Shown here: positions 63,862-64,000 of the stretch, piece by piece | How positions within the stretch are numbered: the stretch's first letter is position 1 | How the letters are laid out: each line of letters starts with the position of its first letter | Source: Streptomyces flavochromogenes | GTDB taxonomy: Bacteria > Actinomycetota > Actinomycetes > Streptomycetales > Streptomycetaceae | Assembly: GCF_000717595.1 (NCBI RefSeq) | Contig: NZ_JNZO01000010.1 | Coordinates: 1 to 64,000 of the forward strand | DNA: 64,000 nucleotides | Direction: 5' to 3' | Notes under the pieces: generated by a model | Databases searched by the model: none | Seen by the model: only the letters and a program-made list of their open reading frames with translations | What the model was told of the DNA's origin: nothing | Translations under genes and position numbers: made by a program

Positions 63862-64000
63862 TCATGAAGGAGCGTCGGCCGAGTCGGCGGTGTTCGCCGA
63901 GTCCCCGCCGCGAGTCCACCCGCTCGTCGGTGAGCGACGGCGCCGCGGCAGCGGGAAGAGGACGCTCCTGAGGACACCGGCGACCGTCGCCACCGAGACC
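63862..64000 (-). CDS. possible 3' end of an upstream gene, cut by the window edge
   Basis: A minus-strand frame open to the right edge reads VSVATVAGVLRSVLFPLPRRRR, then an acidic/polar tail and a stop at 63862. A hydrophobic stretch followed by arginines and a polar tail looks like the end of a membrane protein. Too short to identify. Confidence 0.3.
   Translation of the reverse strand, partial: VSVATVAGVLRSVLFPLPRRRRSPTSGWTRGGDSANTADSADAPS

Overview
The window is high-GC actinobacterial DNA and looks like a chromosomal arm of a Streptomyces-type genome. The signs are third-position G/C bias, GTG starts, several apparently leaderless genes, and small families typical of streptomycetes (DUF6086, DUF6221, DUF6243, DUF6480, DUF4291, Imm21, SUKH). 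It also holds much debris: IS5-type transposase fragments and several decayed genes. I saw no rRNA, tRNA, CRISPR array or complete insertion sequence. Functions are read from motifs and from memory of families; no search was run.

0-5.4 kb: the 3' part of an Rhs/Hint polymorphic toxin with its overlapping immunity gene, then a gene-poor stretch, then a broken sugar-binding-protein gene behind an intact palindromic operator. 5.5-14 kb: a Ser/Thr kinase with a WD40 propeller, a divergent HEAT-like/DGHHR protein, an Excalibur protein, a transposase remnant, a helical protein and a CorA metal transporter. 14.5-21.7 kb: an NHL-propeller secreted protein, four immunity-type genes in a row without a toxin (DUF6221, SUKH-4, SMI1/KNR4, DUF6086), a truncated lamin-tail protein, a TIGR03086 protein and a cupin with a Cys-rich tail.

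21.7-34.3 kb: a ten-copy 7-bp tandem repeat, a helical-repeat protein, small secreted and coiled-coil proteins, two inverted WD40 fragments, a secreted PI-PLC-like enzyme, debris of a dehydrogenase and a MerR regulator, a HAD-IIA phosphatase, a VOC protein, more transposase debris, DUF4291, a putative Cys-peptidase and two hypotheticals. 34.9-43 kb: a divergent DJ-1/MocR pair, DUF6243 behind a tiny leaderless ORF, a HEAT-like protein with Imm21, a secreted protein and a secreted lipase-like hydrolase.

43-49.6 kb: a saccharopine-dehydrogenase-like enzyme divergent from a TetR regulator, a broken aldehyde dehydrogenase, a LysR regulator and a secreted alpha/beta hydrolase. 50-57.2 kb: the most coherent metabolic locus. 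A YbdK-type carboxylate-amine ligase is followed by an N-acetylglutaminylglutamine-type amidotransferase and an S9 peptidase, with a convergent M20 amidohydrolase and a CBS protein. I read it as a possible make-and-recycle cassette for a small amidated peptide, perhaps a stress solute. 57.5-64 kb: two CsbD-like micro-genes in inverted orientation around a DUF6480 membrane protein, a three-subunit YagTSR/PaoABC-type molybdenum aldehyde oxidoreductase operon, a small hypothetical and a PPK2 polyphosphate kinase.

The best leads for new biology are the Rhs effector with a macrodomain-like immunity candidate, the amidotransferase/ligase/peptidase cassette, the Cys-tailed cupin, and the micro-genes at 37.3 and 57.5-58.4 kb.
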